Below, one piece after another: positions 1 to 8,830 of a stretch of DNA of 37,102 bases (positions within the stretch are counted from its first letter, which is position 1; each line of letters starts with the position of its first letter). The stretch comes from Armatimonadaceae bacterium (lineage in GTDB: Bacteria > Armatimonadota > Armatimonadia > Armatimonadales > Armatimonadaceae): contig JAUJOK010000019.1 in NCBI GenBank assembly GCA_030447685.1, positions 1 to 37,102 of the forward strand. The letters run 5' to 3'. The notes under the pieces were generated by a model, which worked only from the letters and a program-made list of their open reading frames with translations, was not told where the DNA came from and did no database searches. Made by a program: the position numbers and the translations under genes.

Positions 1-4
1 GTTT

Positions 5-475
5 TTGCTGGATGTTTATCACCTGGATCAACTGGAGCAGGGATTCTGGGTGCTGCCTTCTTGCTCTGACGGTTCTGTCGAAGCGATTGTGTGGAACGAG
101 GAGATTCCCTTGCCTGCGCGCGAAGCCCTGATTCTGTCCACCGCCGATCTGTACGAGAAGCTGTTCGCCGTCAACCCGCTGGACATGTCAAGCTATATGT
201 GGTGGGACGCCCTTGCCTATGGTTACGGCTGCGGTATCTATCATCCGGAGTCGGATGCGGAGGACGCGCGCATTCAGGAGGCAATGTTTGCGGCGCTGAC
301 GAAAATCCTTGCCCTGACCTCTGCAAAATGTCAGGCAGCCGCCCTGCACGGTCTTGGGCACCTGAGGCACCCGGACACGGAACGGGTTATCGAAACGTAT
401 CTACTTCAAAATCCGCATCTGGACAGGGATTCGGCAGACTACGCAAAGGCGTGCATCACCGGCGACATCCTGTAG
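5..475 (+). CDS. Hypothetical protein with HEAT-like C-terminal half, possibly 5'-partial
   Basis: Function is not recognised. The 156-residue product reads as a soluble acidic protein. Residues about 85-155 are alpha-helical in character, with a small-residue helix around AALHGLGHLRHPDT that resembles a HEAT-type repeat used for protein contacts. The frame stays open to the window edge, and the TTG at position 5 has no visible ribosome site, so the real start may lie outside the window. The gene ends one base before the convergent stop of the cyclic-di-GMP enzyme, so the two are tail to tail without room for a terminator. Coding reality is supported by composition; the function is open. Confidence 0.7.
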   Translation: MLDVYHLDQLEQGFWVLPSCSDGSVEAIVWNEEIPLPAREALILSTADLYEKLFAVNPLDMSSYMWWDALAYGYGCGIYHPESDAEDARIQEAMFAALTKILALTSAKCQAAALHGLGHLRHPDTERVIETYLLQNPHLDRDSADYAKACITGDIL

Positions 476-476
476 G

Positions 477-2933
477 TCAGGCGGCAACGGCAAGCTGCCG
501 CTCGACCAGGAAGCCTTCTATCTTTTCGGCGGAAACCGGTGGGCTGAACAGATAGCCCTGCATGGCGTCGCAGTTCAGGGACGCCAACTGATCGCGCTGC
601 TCCGCTGTTTCCACACCCTCCGCAACCACCTCCAGGCCCAGTGCGTGCGCCATCTGGATGATCGCCTGCACCACGGCCAGACCCTTCACATCCCCGGACA
701 GGCCCTGCACGAACGAGCGGTCCACCTTGAGGATGTCCAGCGGGAAGCGGCATAGATATGCCAGCGACGAATACCCGGTGCCGAAGTCATCCAGCGAGGT
801 GCGAACCCCCAGCGCCTTTAATTCCTGAAGCGTCTGCGTGGCCCGCTGGGTGTTTTTTATCATCGTGCTTTCGGTCATCTCCAGGTCCAGCCACCGGCTG
901 TCCAGACCGGTTTCGCGCAGCGTGTCCCCAATCGCCTGCGCCAGCCCGCGCTGCTCGAACTGGCGCGCGGACAGATTGACGCTCATTCGCAGCGGATGCC
1001 CGGCGGTCTGCCAGCGCACGGCCTGACAGCAGGCTTCCTTCAGCACCCAGGCGCCCAGCGGAACGATCAGGCCCGTCTCCTCAGCCAGCGGGATGAACTT
1101 GGTCGGCGGCACCAGTCCCAGTTCCGGATGCCGCCAGCGCACCAGCGCCTCGACGCCGATGATATGCCCGTTTCGCAGATCGACCTGCGGCTGGTACACC
1201 AGAAGGAACTCTTCGCGCTTTATGGCGCCGCGCAGGCTGTTTTCCAGAACGAGGCGCTCCATCGCGACCGTGTTCATCTCCTGGGTGTAGAGCTGGCAAC
1301 CACCCCGTCCCTGCTCCTTGGCCCGGTACATTGCTGCGTCCGCATTCTTGAGCAGCGTCTGCGTGTCGCCGCCGTCGGTGGGAAAAAGGCTGATGCCGAT
1401 GCTGCCCGTCACAAACAATTCGTGATCGCCCAGCAGGAACGGCTGCGCCAGGCTTTCCAGCATCCGCTGCGCCACATGAACGGCCTCTTCGGGCTTTTCC
1501 ACGTCCGGCAGCAGCAGCGTAAACTCATCACCGCCCATGCGGGCAATCGTGTCTTCCGCGCGCAGAATCTCCGACAGCCGTTCCGCAGCCGTTTGCAGCA
1601 GCCGGTCGCCGATGCCGTGCCCCAGCGTGTCGTTGATGTGCTTGAAACGGTCGATGTCCAGAAACAGCACGGCCAATGACCGGCCCCGTCGATGCGACAG
1701 CGCCATCGCCTGATCCAGCCGATCTTCAAAAAGGCGGCGGTTGGGCAGGCCCGTGAGCGCATCGTGGAACGCCTGCCATCGAACCGTCTCTTCTGCCTGC
1801 CTGCGCTCCACGATCTCCTGCCGCGCCTGCTGATACAGATAAGCGTTGCGGCTCGCCGCCGCCACCTGCACCAGCAGCGCCTCCAGCAGTCGAAGGTCGC
1901 GCTCCGTGTACGCCCCCCGGCGGTGGCTCATCACCTGAACCGCACCCAGCACCTGGCCGTCCAGTTTGAGCGGCACGATCAGGGCGGCGCGCGATTGGGG
2001 CGTGTCGTCGGCGGGGGAATCATTGACGCTGCCGTCTGAGTTGGCATAGTAGGCAGTCGCGCATTTTTCCACCCCGCTGATCAGATCGTCGATTCGCACC
2101 GGCTCGCCGGAGCGTATCACCTGGCTTTGCAGCCCCCGGCCTTTGGGCGCGAGCGGAATCGGCGGCATCTCGCTGGCATCGATGCACTGCCCTTCGACCC
2201 AGGCAAAGGCGCAGCGAATCAGATTGTCTTCCGGCGTGTAGGTAGAAACCATCAGGCTGATGCAGTCCATCGCCCGCGCGATAATCTGCTGCATCGTGTC
2301 GTAGATAACGTCCGGGTCCAGCGTACGCGCGAGCAGGTTTCCCGCTTCGTGCAGCAGCGCTACCTCGTCGGTCTTTTCCCGCAGCGCCTGCTCTTGCCGT
2401 CTGCGCTCTGTGATGTCACGCGCGATGCTCAGCACCGATGTGATCGCGCCGCTGCGTGAGTATTCCGGCACGAGCCGCGCCGCGTAGTGCCGCCTTCCCT
2501 CCGGGGTCGCGAAGGCGAATTCGGCTTCATGCTCTCGGCCTGTGGCGAAAACCCGGTCGATGCGCTCGTCCCAGAAATCCACCAACTCAGGGGGCATTCC
2601 CATGTCGGCATTGGTTTTTCCCAGGAATCGCGCCGCCGGAATGCCCGTCGCCAGTTCGACGGCGCGATTGACATACAGATGCCGCAGATTCCGGTCGAAG
2701 CGGGCGATGATGTCGGGCGCGTTTTCCACAAGTGCGTGGATATCCTGACGCTGGTAAAGCATCTCTCTGGTTTCCATGGGGCGCAGCAAAACGTTCCCGC
2801 TTTCGTTGTCGTCGGTTCTGTCATAGGGGCGAAACAGGCGGCAAAGCGCAGCGGCATCGGGCGGGGCCAGATACGCCGCGTCCTGCCGGATCTCTGTCTG
2901 TTGTCTTATATGGTCCGTATGCTTGTTCCGCAC
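477..2933 (-). CDS. PAS-GAF-GGDEF-EAL cyclic-di-GMP turnover protein
   Basis: Predicted cytoplasmic enzyme that makes and/or degrades the second messenger c-di-GMP. Of 818 residues, a PAS domain lies at about 62-180 ([13 protein letters not shown], ending in ARDITERR), a GAF domain at about 190-370, GGDEF at about 385-545 and EAL at about 560-805. The GGDEF signature is intact (RMGGDEF near residue 463), and an RxxD inhibitory site (RAED) lies just upstream, so the cyclase half looks active and product-inhibited. The EAL half keeps VEALVRW near 593 and DDFGTGYSS, so the phosphodiesterase may also be active. There are no transmembrane segments, so the signal is probably intracellular, through PAS/GAF. 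The GTG start at 2933 follows an AAGGTAG-like site; the ATG at residue 53 is an alternative. Confidence 0.95.
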   Translation of the reverse strand: MRNKHTDHIRQQTEIRQDAAYLAPPDAAALCRLFRPYDRTDDNESGNVLLRPMETREMLYQRQDIHALVENAPDIIARFDRNLRHLYVNRAVELATGIPAARFLGKTNADMGMPPELVDFWDERIDRVFATGREHEAEFAFATPEGRRHYAARLVPEYSRSGAITSVLSIARDITERRRQEQALREKTDEVALLHEAGNLLARTLDPDVIYDTMQQIIARAMDCISLMVSTYTPEDNLIRCAFAWVEGQCIDASEMPPIPLAPKGRGLQSQVIRSGEPVRIDDLISGVEKCATAYYANSDGSVNDSPADDTPQSRAALIVPLKLDGQVLGAVQVMSHRRGAYTERDLRLLEALLVQVAAASRNAYLYQQARQEIVERRQAEETVRWQAFHDALTGLPNRRLFEDRLDQAMALSHRRGRSLAVLFLDIDRFKHINDTLGHGIGDRLLQTAAERLSEILRAEDTIARMGGDEFTLLLPDVEKPEEAVHVAQRMLESLAQPFLLGDHELFVTGSIGISLFPTDGGDTQTLLKNADAAMYRAKEQGRGGCQLYTQEMNTVAMERLVLENSLRGAIKREEFLLVYQPQVDLRNGHIIGVEALVRWRHPELGLVPPTKFIPLAEETGLIVPLGAWVLKEACCQAVRWQTAGHPLRMSVNLSARQFEQRGLAQAIGDTLRETGLDSRWLDLEMTESTMIKNTQRATQTLQELKALGVRTSLDDFGTGYSSLAYLCRFPLDILKVDRSFVQGLSGDVKGLAVVQAIIQMAHALGLEVVAEGVETAEQRDQLASLNCDAMQGYLFSPPVSAEKIEGFLVERQLAVAA

Positions 2934-3307
2934 GCCACTACCTTGAAGGCTGATTCAGAAGGTGAACTGACTTTATGCCCTTAATTTTTAGGGGTCATAT
3001 CTATAATGGGCAGTTTCGTGCAGCGGCAATACAGGCGTAAATACCTAATTCCTGCGCCGGAGAGGCGGCGGCGGCGGCACGGTTTAGGGGAAAGGGGTTA
3101 AGACGCACCCTTAAGTCCGGCGAGGGTGGCGCGGGCGGTAGGACGCGGCTCCGCCCACAGCCAGTCCGTTTCTATAACAAAGCCCAACATGGCGGTGGAG
3201 CTGGATTCTTACGACCCGCGCCATGACTCTACAGGAGAGCGCGGCCCGTGGGTGAACCAGCTCACAGAGCAACACAAGGCAGAGCAGGAAGGAAACACGC
3301 AGAAGCC
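2934..3307. other. Intergenic stretch without a convincing gene
   Basis: About 370 bases between a leftward and a rightward gene. A TATAAT hexamer sits at 3002-3007 on the plus strand, but no good -35 box is placed 16-18 bases before it. A short open frame at 3126-3320 has no ribosome site and unconvincing codon use. The left part presumably holds the leftward promoter of the c-di-GMP enzyme. Confidence 0.5.
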
Positions 3308-3625
3308 ATGCCAGTCGTAACCGTCAAGGGTGCCCCTGTGGGGGCACCCGCCACCCCAACCCCCGTGCAGGACGCCGTAGAGCGCCTGCTGCTGCGCGCG
3401 AAGCTGACACCGGCAGAATGGGAGGCGCTGCGTCCGCTGTGTCGCCTGGCGATGCGTACCACGATCTTCGGCGCGCGGTATCGCTATGTGGCCGTCGTGT
3501 TCCCTGATGGTTCGTACTATAACGTCGTGGAAGGGCCGAACGATGCGCCGGGCCTCCGGGGTACTGGCCGAGGGGCGTTGGCATGGTGGAGCCGGGTATT
3601 GGAGGTGACGACAGCGGAGGAGTAG
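3308..3625 (+). CDS. Small hypothetical protein (105 aa)
   Basis: Not recognised. The ATG at 3308 follows AGGAAGGAAA at a somewhat long distance. The product begins MPVVTVKG, has a proline/alanine-rich linker, then a helix (about residues 20-50) and a beta-like section (YRYVAVVFPDGSYYNVVEG), which suggests a small alpha/beta domain. There is no signal peptide or membrane segment. It stands alone; the hairpin just after its stop has its T-run on the other strand and so serves the convergent prepilin gene rather than this one. Confidence 0.55.
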   Translation: MPVVTVKGAPVGAPATPTPVQDAVERLLLRAKLTPAEWEALRPLCRLAMRTTIFGARYRYVAVVFPDGSYYNVVEGPNDAPGLRGTGRGALAWWSRVLEVTTAEE

Positions 3626-3630
3626 CCGAC

Positions 3631-3659
3631 AAAAAGGGCCGGGGCATTTACCCCGGCCC
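3631..3659 (-). terminator. Intrinsic terminator of the prepilin-like gene
   Basis: A perfect 9-bp stem GGGCCGGGG/CCCCGGCCC with a 6-base loop is followed, reading the minus strand, by TTTTT. It lies 33 bases past the stop of the gene at 3692-4531. Confidence 0.85.
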
Positions 3660-3691
3660 ACCCCATTATAGGCGCAAAGTAAAGGGATGTC

Positions 3692-4531
3692 TTACGGGGT
3701 CGTGCGAGTCGGGATCGCCTTCTCAACCTTCATCTGATTCCACTTCTCCCACTTGGCATGACCATCGGCAAAAACAATCACACCCCCACCGAAATGGCGC
3801 GCGCAGCTCTCGGGATTGGGATGGTTGCGCGGGATTCCGACTTGCCCGCCGGAATGGGTCATACCCGCACATTGTTTCGCGAACCGCAGACGGTTGAAAA
3901 GGTTTGGCCCATAGAGAGGGTCGCTGCCACGATGCGCCTCAAAACCCACCGGATGGAAACCGTGGCCGTCGCCGACCCAGTACGTATCGGCGGGGAAGTC
4001 GACCGCAGCCAGTGCCAGTGGCCCGTTGCGGCGCAGGTACATCGTGGCGTTCTCCAGGTAGCTCATCGGGAACGGCTTGCCCCACGGGCTGGTACTGGCG
4101 GGGTTAAAGTTCTGCCGGGGGTTTTCGTCACTGGGGCAGGTGAAGACCTGCTGATTCTTGATGTAGGGATAGAGGACGATGAGCCAACCGACATGGCCGC
4201 TATAGGTGCGTCCGTCCGGTAACACATAAGCGCGGCGGCCACCCGGCGGGTTTCCCGTGGTCTGCCAGTTGTGGTGAGGGTAGGCTTCGTCATAGTCCTG
4301 GACGTACATCATCGTGGCGGTGCCGATCTGCTTGGCATTGGAGAGGCAGGCGGTCTGTCGTGCTCTTTCCCGTGCCTGAGCGAAGACAGGAAACAGGATG
4401 GCAGCAAGAATCGCGATGATAGCGATGACGACGAGAAGCTCGATCAGTGTGAATGCACGCTGTGTATACGTGGACCCTGCTGAGGCGCGGTGGAAGCCGT
4501 GAGTGGGCATCTTTGGGAACGAAACAGCCAT
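3692..4531 (-). CDS. Type II/IV prepilin-like protein with H-X9-DG C-terminus (DUF1559 type)
   Basis: Predicted pseudopilin-like surface protein of 279 residues. After a basic 25-residue leader comes the class III cleavage region [18 protein letters not shown]: cutting would follow Ala26 (unusual, Gly is normal) and the conserved Glu is residue 31. The next block ([35 protein letters not shown]) is typical of the prepilin families expanded in Armatimonadota and Planctomycetes. The C-terminus carries the [16 protein letters not shown] motif. The ATG at 4531 has AAGGAG nine bases upstream, behind a good promoter at 4555-4583, and the gene ends before its own terminator, so it is a single-gene unit. 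Its role (pilus, secretion or surface structure) cannot be told from sequence. Confidence 0.92.
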   Translation of the reverse strand: MAVSFPKMPTHGFHRASAGSTYTQRAFTLIELLVVIAIIAILAAILFPVFAQARERARQTACLSNAKQIGTATMMYVQDYDEAYPHHNWQTTGNPPGGRRAYVLPDGRTYSGHVGWLIVLYPYIKNQQVFTCPSDENPRQNFNPASTSPWGKPFPMSYLENATMYLRRNGPLALAAVDFPADTYWVGDGHGFHPVGFEAHRGSDPLYGPNLFNRLRFAKQCAGMTHSGGQVGIPRNHPNPESCARHFGGGVIVFADGHAKWEKWNQMKVEKAIPTRTTP

Positions 4532-4554
4532 TGTAACATTCTCCTTCAGAAGAC

Positions 4555-4583
4555 ACTATACGCCTCTGGCTGCCTCCTGTTAA
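4555..4583 (-). promoter_or_regulatory. Sigma-70-type promoter of the prepilin-like gene
   Basis: On the minus strand, TTAACA (4583-4578) and TATAGT (4560-4555) are 17 bases apart. The expected start near 4548 leaves a very short leader with AAGGAG before the ATG. Confidence 0.75.
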
Positions 4584-4663
4584 TGCTGTGAGAGTAAGCG
4601 ATTGTTAGCGGCTACGGTTACGCTCGGCACTGCGGGAAAGGGAGACTGCGCAGTAGTGGCAAC

Positions 4664-4692
4664 AAAAAGGGCCGGGGTAAATGCCCCGGCCC
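4664..4692 (-). terminator. Orphan intrinsic terminator, twin of the one at 3631
   Basis: The same 9-bp stem and five-base T-run as the hairpin at 3631-3659, but with the loop reversed (CATTTA against TAAATG on the minus strand). No minus-strand gene precedes it. It could insulate the prepilin promoter or end a short RNA. Confidence 0.75.
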
Positions 4693-4869
4693 GCTTCCCA
4701 TCAAAGGAAAAGTGAGAAGTTCACACGCCAAAAGTATACCGCGCTGCATGCACCAGCAGAAAGGCGCTTTTCTTTCGGCTGCCCGCCTGTTATACTGGAC
4801 ACACGGCGCTGAGCGGCGCTTGACCGAGGAGACTGACCAGGTGAAGTACGAGCTGCAAAGCTATAGCAG

Positions 4870-4887
4870 GGTCACACACCTGTGACC
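4870..4887. repeat. Short palindromic repeat GGTCACA-N4-TGTGACC
   Basis: Perfect 7-bp arms around CACC. It belongs to the same family as the copies near 7809, 7862, 8796, 8851 and 8876. A further half-site GGTCACA lies directly in front of the ATG at 4921. Confidence 0.7.
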
Positions 4888-4920
4888 GGGGCAGCCTGAA
4901 AAGGTGGAAGCTGGTCACAA

Positions 4921-5160
4921 ATGCGAAAGGTGGCGTTATTTCTCACCCTCACCATCGTGGTCGTTGGCCTTCTGGTCTTCTTCGATGCATGTAGTAATGC
5001 CAAGTATGAGGCCAGGGACAGTCAGTGTGAACTCAGTCTGAAACAGATTGGCTTGGTTCTTTCTGCGTACGGTGCAGAGCATGGCGGTAAGATGCCTCCA
5101 GACCAAGGAGCGTTAGCGGTCCTTGTCAAAAGACGCGCTGCACTGTCTTGGAGGGTGTAA
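4921..5160 (+). CDS. Short membrane-anchored prepilin-like fragment
   Basis: A 79-residue frame starting with an N-terminal hydrophobic segment (about residues 4-21) followed by a region like the post-helix part of DUF1559/prepilin proteins: CSNAKYEARDSQC, then LSLKQIGLVLSAYGAEHGGKMPP. That second block matches the usual LKQIG-L-MY-DY-FPP pattern. The protein then stops shortly after, far below the normal family length. It is probably a truncated relative of the neighbouring prepilin gene or a small paralogue; an IS256 relic follows about 95 bases later, which favours truncation. The start is only weakly supported (AAGGTGG about 12 bases upstream). Confidence 0.5.
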   Translation: MRKVALFLTLTIVVVGLLVFFDACSNAKYEARDSQCELSLKQIGLVLSAYGAEHGGKMPPDQGALAVLVKRRAALSWRV

Positions 5161-5255
5161 TCTATTTTGTGTAAATAGCCAGAGCCGTGCTCGCTCGTTC
5201 GGGCAGCACGCTCGTCCGGTATACTCATACTTCTTGAGAAGGAACCCAAGCTGTT

Positions 5256-5535
5256 ATGGCTATTACACCACAACTCATCGACCTGCTGCAAGACTGCCAG
5301 AACTCCTGACGACCTGCTGGGCCAGGATGGTCTGCTGCAGCAACTGACCAAAGCCCTTGTCGAACGTGCCCTGCAAGGGGAACTGACGCACCACCTGGGT
5401 TACGACAAACACGCGCCCGAGGGTAACAACAGCGGCAACTCCCGCAACGGCACTTCTGCCAAGACCGTCCAGGAAAGCGCGCGGCCAGCTCCAGATCGAG
5501 GTGCCCCGCGGGCCCTGAACCGGACGCCTTTGTAG
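5256..5535 (+). pseudogene. IS256-family (mutator-type) transposase, N-terminal remnant
   Basis: The ATG at 5256 (AAGGAA upstream) opens MAITPQLIDLLQDCQNS and then a stop. Shifting frame gives the family's conserved N-terminus: DDLLGQDGLLQQLTKALVER, LTHHLGYDKHAPEGNNSGNSRNGTS. A second indel follows near 5473, after which the expected GKRGQLQIEVPRD reading is lost. Only about the first 90 of roughly 400 residues remain, and the DDE catalytic core is absent. The break runs straight into the AT-rich gene at 5592, so this relic may mark the point where that gene arrived. Confidence 0.88.
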
Positions 5536-5591
5536 GTGCCGCTCCAGGTGCCATAACGTTGGAACTGTGGAATATAATAACAGAGGTAAAA

Positions 5592-6431
5592 GTGACGGCT
5601 GAAGAAATTCTCTCTTGTTTAGATGAACATACTCATCAGTTACCTGTTCTGCAAAATGCCTATTTTGAGTATGTAGACGCCCGTATGACCGTGTTCCGCT
5701 CATCAAAGCACTGGGCTATCGTCTTTGAGATGGTGGCCTTTGCAGATCGCCTAATGGAGTTCGGTAACTACATTTATGGCGTAGGCAACTCTATAAAAAA
5801 TGGATTCGTGGAGGTAAGTTCAACATTATTTAGCTATTGCGAGGACGCACCCCTCTGGAACTTTGAGACAGGTAAGTGGCTCGGAGACAAGGCCAGCTTT
5901 TGCATCGTCTTAGGAGATACGCCAAAATCTTTTGCTCCATCCGATGCGGAGTACACTGCGGCTGGCATCCACTTAGAGAGCGAAACGAAAGGGGTAGGCT
6001 CTTTAGGCCCGGCACATCTTTTGCGCTATCTATGTCATCATCTACAGCATCCTTTTTTTGCGTCAAATAGTGACCTAAATAAATTGGTTGACGCGGATAC
6101 CCATAAGATGGATATTTTTCTCCAAACACAGGATTGGCGTCATCCTAATCTCTTTGGAAATGATGACGCCAACGAGTTCTTCAGTAACATTGATAGCATT
6201 CGCATTTTAGCCAACGCAATCAAAACAGGCGATTTACTCGTCTGGAATCAACAAGACAGCACAGAATTCAATACAGATTGGCATAAGATGGAGGCACAAC
6301 GTAAAGTAAATGAATTGTATGAAGCTGACCAACAAGAATTAAAAGCACAATTAGGGCCTATTTTGCCGTCAGTGTCAATAGTCGAAGTCATATATGAGGA
6401 AGACGAGCGCCCCACCGGACAATCCAATTAA
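5592..6431 (+). CDS. Uncharacterised protein resembling DUF7003
   Basis: A 279-residue soluble protein (290 if a TTG at 5559 is used; the GTG at 5592 after AGAGGT is preferred). The N-terminal part, EEILSCLDEHTHQLPVLQNAY, then YVDARMTVFRSSKHWAIVFE and FGNYIYGVGN, recalls from memory the uncharacterised DUF7003 family. No catalytic motif is evident. Base and codon use is clearly AT-richer than every neighbour, with many AAT, AAA and TTA codons, and a transposase relic lies directly upstream; both point to recent horizontal acquisition. It stands alone and its function is unknown. Confidence 0.75.
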   Translation: MTAEEILSCLDEHTHQLPVLQNAYFEYVDARMTVFRSSKHWAIVFEMVAFADRLMEFGNYIYGVGNSIKNGFVEVSSTLFSYCEDAPLWNFETGKWLGDKASFCIVLGDTPKSFAPSDAEYTAAGIHLESETKGVGSLGPAHLLRYLCHHLQHPFFASNSDLNKLVDADTHKMDIFLQTQDWRHPNLFGNDDANEFFSNIDSIRILANAIKTGDLLVWNQQDSTEFNTDWHKMEAQRKVNELYEADQQELKAQLGPILPSVSIVEVIYEEDERPTGQSN

Positions 6432-6877
6432 TTTAAGAACCCTGCTTAGACCGCTCAACATGGTCGGGTCATTTCAGTCACATAGACATTAATCAGCACG
6501 TAGAGAGCAGTTGTTCTAAAGAGAGCCAAGAGAAGAGGCCCACCGTCAGCATACCCCGTGCCGCCTGCCCGGGACTGCCCCTGCGCCCCTCCCGTGTTTG
6601 ATAATGTGCCTTTGCAATCTCGCTGCTCCTGCCCCCCCGAGCGTGAAGGAGCCGGAAGCCGTGCCCTTTGTGAATTATCAGCAAACGGATGCCGCCCTTA
6701 CTGCAAAAAGCGTTCACAAACAGCAGGATGCTATAGGTTTTGGAGGGGGAGAGGGACTGGGGAGGGGGTGGTATCCACATCCATCCCAGTGATCAGCCGG
6801 ATCACGTTACGCCCTCCCCGTTGGCTGCAACGTTTTGCGTAAGAGGTCAAACAAGTTCTCCTATTCCTTCTTCGGAT
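6432..6877. other. Intergenic stretch without a convincing gene
   Basis: Several short overlapping open frames occur on both strands, but none has a ribosome site together with coding-like composition. A purine-rich run (about 6740-6775) resembles the CT/GA-rich repeats found elsewhere in the window. On the minus strand, near 6440-6500, a short frame reads TALYVLINVYVTEMTRPC, possibly the tail of a lost gene. Confidence 0.4.
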
Positions 6878-7627
6878 TCACGTCCGCGTTTGCAGACTCG
6901 CTATGATAAAAACCACGAGGAGGTAGATCGTAATCAGCGCCCAGAAGCCAATGTACAGCAGGACGCTCTTTACCAGCGTTTTTGCCGGGGACTGCCGGTA
7001 GACGCACTTTAGAGCAAAGAAAAGATAGACCGGGATAACCAGAAAAGACAGATTCCACAGGGTATCGCTTCGGGTCAGGACGGGAAGCACCCATCCGATG
7101 AACACGAACGAGAAAAAGTGGAAAGCGAACGCCAGGTGGTGCGTGTAGTACAGCCGCGAGGTAAAGTACACGCACTTCAGCCCCAGCGCAAATGCCGGGA
7201 TGACACCGAACATGAAGCTGGGTAGCAGATCGGCTACCGCACTGTTTATCCGCTCCGTGAGCCGGGCATCTCCGGCGTTACCCATCCCCATCGCCTCCAC
7301 CGTAACCGGGTCAAAACGGTTCACGAGCAAAAAGAAGGCAACACTGATGATAACGTAGAGGCGGGACGGCAGCAGATACGAGACGCGCCTGCCTGCCAGG
7401 TATTCGTTCGTCAAAAACCCCGGCTTGAAGAGCAGCGGCAGAATACTGCGCAAAGCCTTGGAATCCCAGGTGATGAACTCATCCAGGATGTCCTTGATGT
7501 ATTCCCCGAGCGATACGATAGGGTTGGTGCGTTCCTGCCCGCAGTGAGAACAGAATCGCCCCTGGAGGATTTCGCCGCAGTTCAGGCACTGCTCCGTCTT
7601 ACTGAGCGCTTCTTGCATGATGACCAT
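6878..7627 (-). CDS. DUF3667-type zinc-ribbon membrane protein
   Basis: A 249-residue inner-membrane protein. The N-terminus has a CxxC...CxxC zinc ribbon (Cys14, 17, 26, 29: CLNCGEILQGRFCSHCGQ), followed by a helix (LGEYIKDILDEFITWDSKALRSI) and the family-typical FKPGFLTNEYLAGRRVSYLLPSRLY. Four to five hydrophobic spans follow (about residues 87-102, 135-152, 162-180, 190-207 and 222-244). This organisation is that of DUF3667 (YfgF-like YckC/zinc-ribbon type membrane proteins in Bacteroidetes and others), whose biochemical role is not established. ATG at 7627 or 7618 are both possible, since no strong ribosome site is visible. Confidence 0.85.
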   Translation of the reverse strand: MVIMQEALSKTEQCLNCGEILQGRFCSHCGQERTNPIVSLGEYIKDILDEFITWDSKALRSILPLLFKPGFLTNEYLAGRRVSYLLPSRLYVIISVAFFLLVNRFDPVTVEAMGMGNAGDARLTERINSAVADLLPSFMFGVIPAFALGLKCVYFTSRLYYTHHLAFAFHFFSFVFIGWVLPVLTRSDTLWNLSFLVIPVYLFFALKCVYRQSPAKTLVKSVLLYIGFWALITIYLLVVFIIASLQTRT

Positions 7628-7808
7628 CTTGCTCTCGTAGATTACACCGCTCGATATACAGCCGCGTCCATAGGCATGACTTTCCCGGTGTTGGTCAGGC
7701 TTTTAACGGGTATGGCCTTCCGAGTCCTTGGCTTTGGGAATGCCCCGCTCCAAGCTTAGCCAAACAGTTGCGGTACGACCATCCCCCTTCACCCCCCGAA
7801 CCTGCCCC

Positions 7809-7877
7809 GGTCACAAGTTTGTGCCCCCCACGGGCAAACGGGAACCGGCGGCTGTGGTGGTGTCACAGGCATGTGAC
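7809..7877. repeat. Two GGTCACA-type short palindromes
   Basis: One unit at 7809-7826 (GGTCACA-AGTT..TGTGCCC, one mismatch) and one at 7862-7877 (GTCACA-GGCA-TGTGAC, perfect). They lie in the 270-base gap between the DUF3667 gene and the small membrane protein gene. Confidence 0.65.
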
Positions 7878-7897
7878 TGGGGCGGAAGCAAGGGTTG

Positions 7898-8077
7898 TTA
7901 GGTGCTCTTGCCTCGGTGTTTCCGCCGATTATCCAATCGTTCACAAAGCCAGACAAGAAGGGTTGCGCCGATGGAACTACCGATGACCAAGACGCTACGC
8001 GAGAAATACCAGGCCAGCCACCAGACAAGGGATAAAGACAACACTCCGAACAACCGGATAACCGTCGATGTTTTCAT
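7898..8077 (-). CDS. Small membrane protein (59 aa)
   Basis: The ATG at 8077 is preceded by AGGA eight bases upstream. The product MKTSTVIRLFGVLSLSLVWW... has two hydrophobic spans (about residues 7-24 and 28-45) joined by a short FSR turn, and a basic tail (ERLDNRRKHRGKST), giving an N-in/C-in hairpin by the positive-inside rule. It is not recognised as a family. It lies on the same strand as, and between, the 166-residue unknown protein at 8215 and the DUF3667 membrane protein at 6878. The shape would suit a small membrane regulator or accessory protein, but this is speculative. Confidence 0.6.
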   Translation of the reverse strand: MKTSTVIRLFGVLSLSLVWWLAWYFSRSVLVIGSSIGATLLVWLCERLDNRRKHRGKST

Positions 8078-8118
8078 TGCCGTATTCCTGCCACATGCCA
8101 GCGCCGAAGCGCGCTTCT

Positions 8119-8176
8119 GCCACCCCCATTCTACCCGCCCCGTTCATTTCCCCGACCCCGCCACATTAACCTGCTG
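8119..8176 (+). repeat. Direct repeat, left copy
   Basis: A unit beginning CCACCCCCATTCTACCC and ending GACCCCGCCACATTAACCTG recurs at 8773-8830 with about 80 percent identity. The two copies flank the gene at 8215-8715. In this copy the central palindrome has degenerated. Confidence 0.65.
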
Positions 8177-8214
8177 CCTGCTCTGGCGCTGTGGAAGGGA
8201 TGTGGGAACGAGGG

Positions 8215-8715
8215 TTAATCTGGACTGTTCTGGGCTTCATCGAGTTTGGCAGACCGGGCAAACTCTGTCAGGGCCTCGGATAGACCCGCCCCCGTCCAAC
8301 CACGCTCCTTGTCGACTGCCTGTGCCGCTGCTTTCGCCTCACCCAGAGATTGAGCCAGGCGGCGCGTTGCTGCCGTATCGCGAAGGTGCGCGGGCACGGC
8401 GGGCGGAGCAACAACAAGGTGAGGGACGGCAGATCCTGGTTCAATATCCCTGCGTATCGTGAGACGACGGCCCGGCTTTCGGACCTGGATAATCTCGCCG
8501 ATCTGGCTCTCCTCGATGGGCACGACGGTTTCTGCCAGGTAGTAGGGCTTATCCACACGGCCAAAATGCACGCCATTGGTGCGCAGCCGTGCCATATCAA
8601 ACTGTAGCGCATCAGCAATTTCGTGGGCTTGACGCTCGGCAGCTCCTACAACGTCCTCTTCGTGATGGGCTTCAATATCGAACTCCACATTGATGCGAAT
8701 TCGGAAAGCGGCCAT
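8215..8715 (-). CDS. Hypothetical protein (166 aa)
   Basis: Not recognised. The ATG at 8715 has a good GAGGAG site nine bases upstream. The N-terminus is beta-like (MAAFRIRINVEFDIEAHHEEDVV), then a helix rich in Ala/Glu (GAAERQAHEIADALQFDMARL), then VHFGRVDKPYYLAETVVPIEESQIGEIIQV, suggesting a small alpha/beta domain of about 85 residues. The C-terminal half is Ala/Arg-rich and probably helical. There is no signal peptide. It is flanked on both sides by copies of a direct repeat (8119-8176 and 8773-8830), so it may have been carried or duplicated as a cassette. Confidence 0.65.
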   Translation of the reverse strand: MAAFRIRINVEFDIEAHHEEDVVGAAERQAHEIADALQFDMARLRTNGVHFGRVDKPYYLAETVVPIEESQIGEIIQVRKPGRRLTIRRDIEPGSAVPHLVVAPPAVPAHLRDTAATRRLAQSLGEAKAAAQAVDKERGWTGAGLSEALTEFARSAKLDEAQNSPD

Positions 8716-8772
8716 GAATGCAGTCTCCTCTCGTGGTCAGTAAAGGCGTGATCAGACCCCACCCCTGCCTAT

Positions 8773-8830
8773 GCCACCCCCATTCTACCCACCCCGGTCA
8801 CAGCCCTGTGACCCCGCCACATTGATCTGC
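8773..8830 (+). repeat. Direct repeat, right copy
   Basis: Partner of 8119-8176: CCACCCCCATTCTACCC, then the intact palindrome GGTCACA-GCCC-TGTGACC, then CCGCCACATTGATCTG. Confidence 0.65.

Larger units (their letters stand above)
4584..4920. other. Intergenic stretch with orphan terminator and opposed -10 boxes
   Basis: No gene is convincing here. It holds a leftward terminator hairpin (4664-4692) with no leftward gene in front of it, a leftward -10-like TATACT (4738-4733), a rightward TATACT (4791-4796) without a good -35, and a GGTCACA palindrome (4870-4887) just before the next open frame. Confidence 0.5.

Noticed and set aside
3126..3320. A 64-codon frame before the small protein gene at 3308
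   Set aside because: No ribosome site, and it overlaps the better-supported start at 3308.
6493..6842. Short overlapping frames on both strands
   Set aside because: No ribosome sites, low coding quality, and part is purine-rich repeat.
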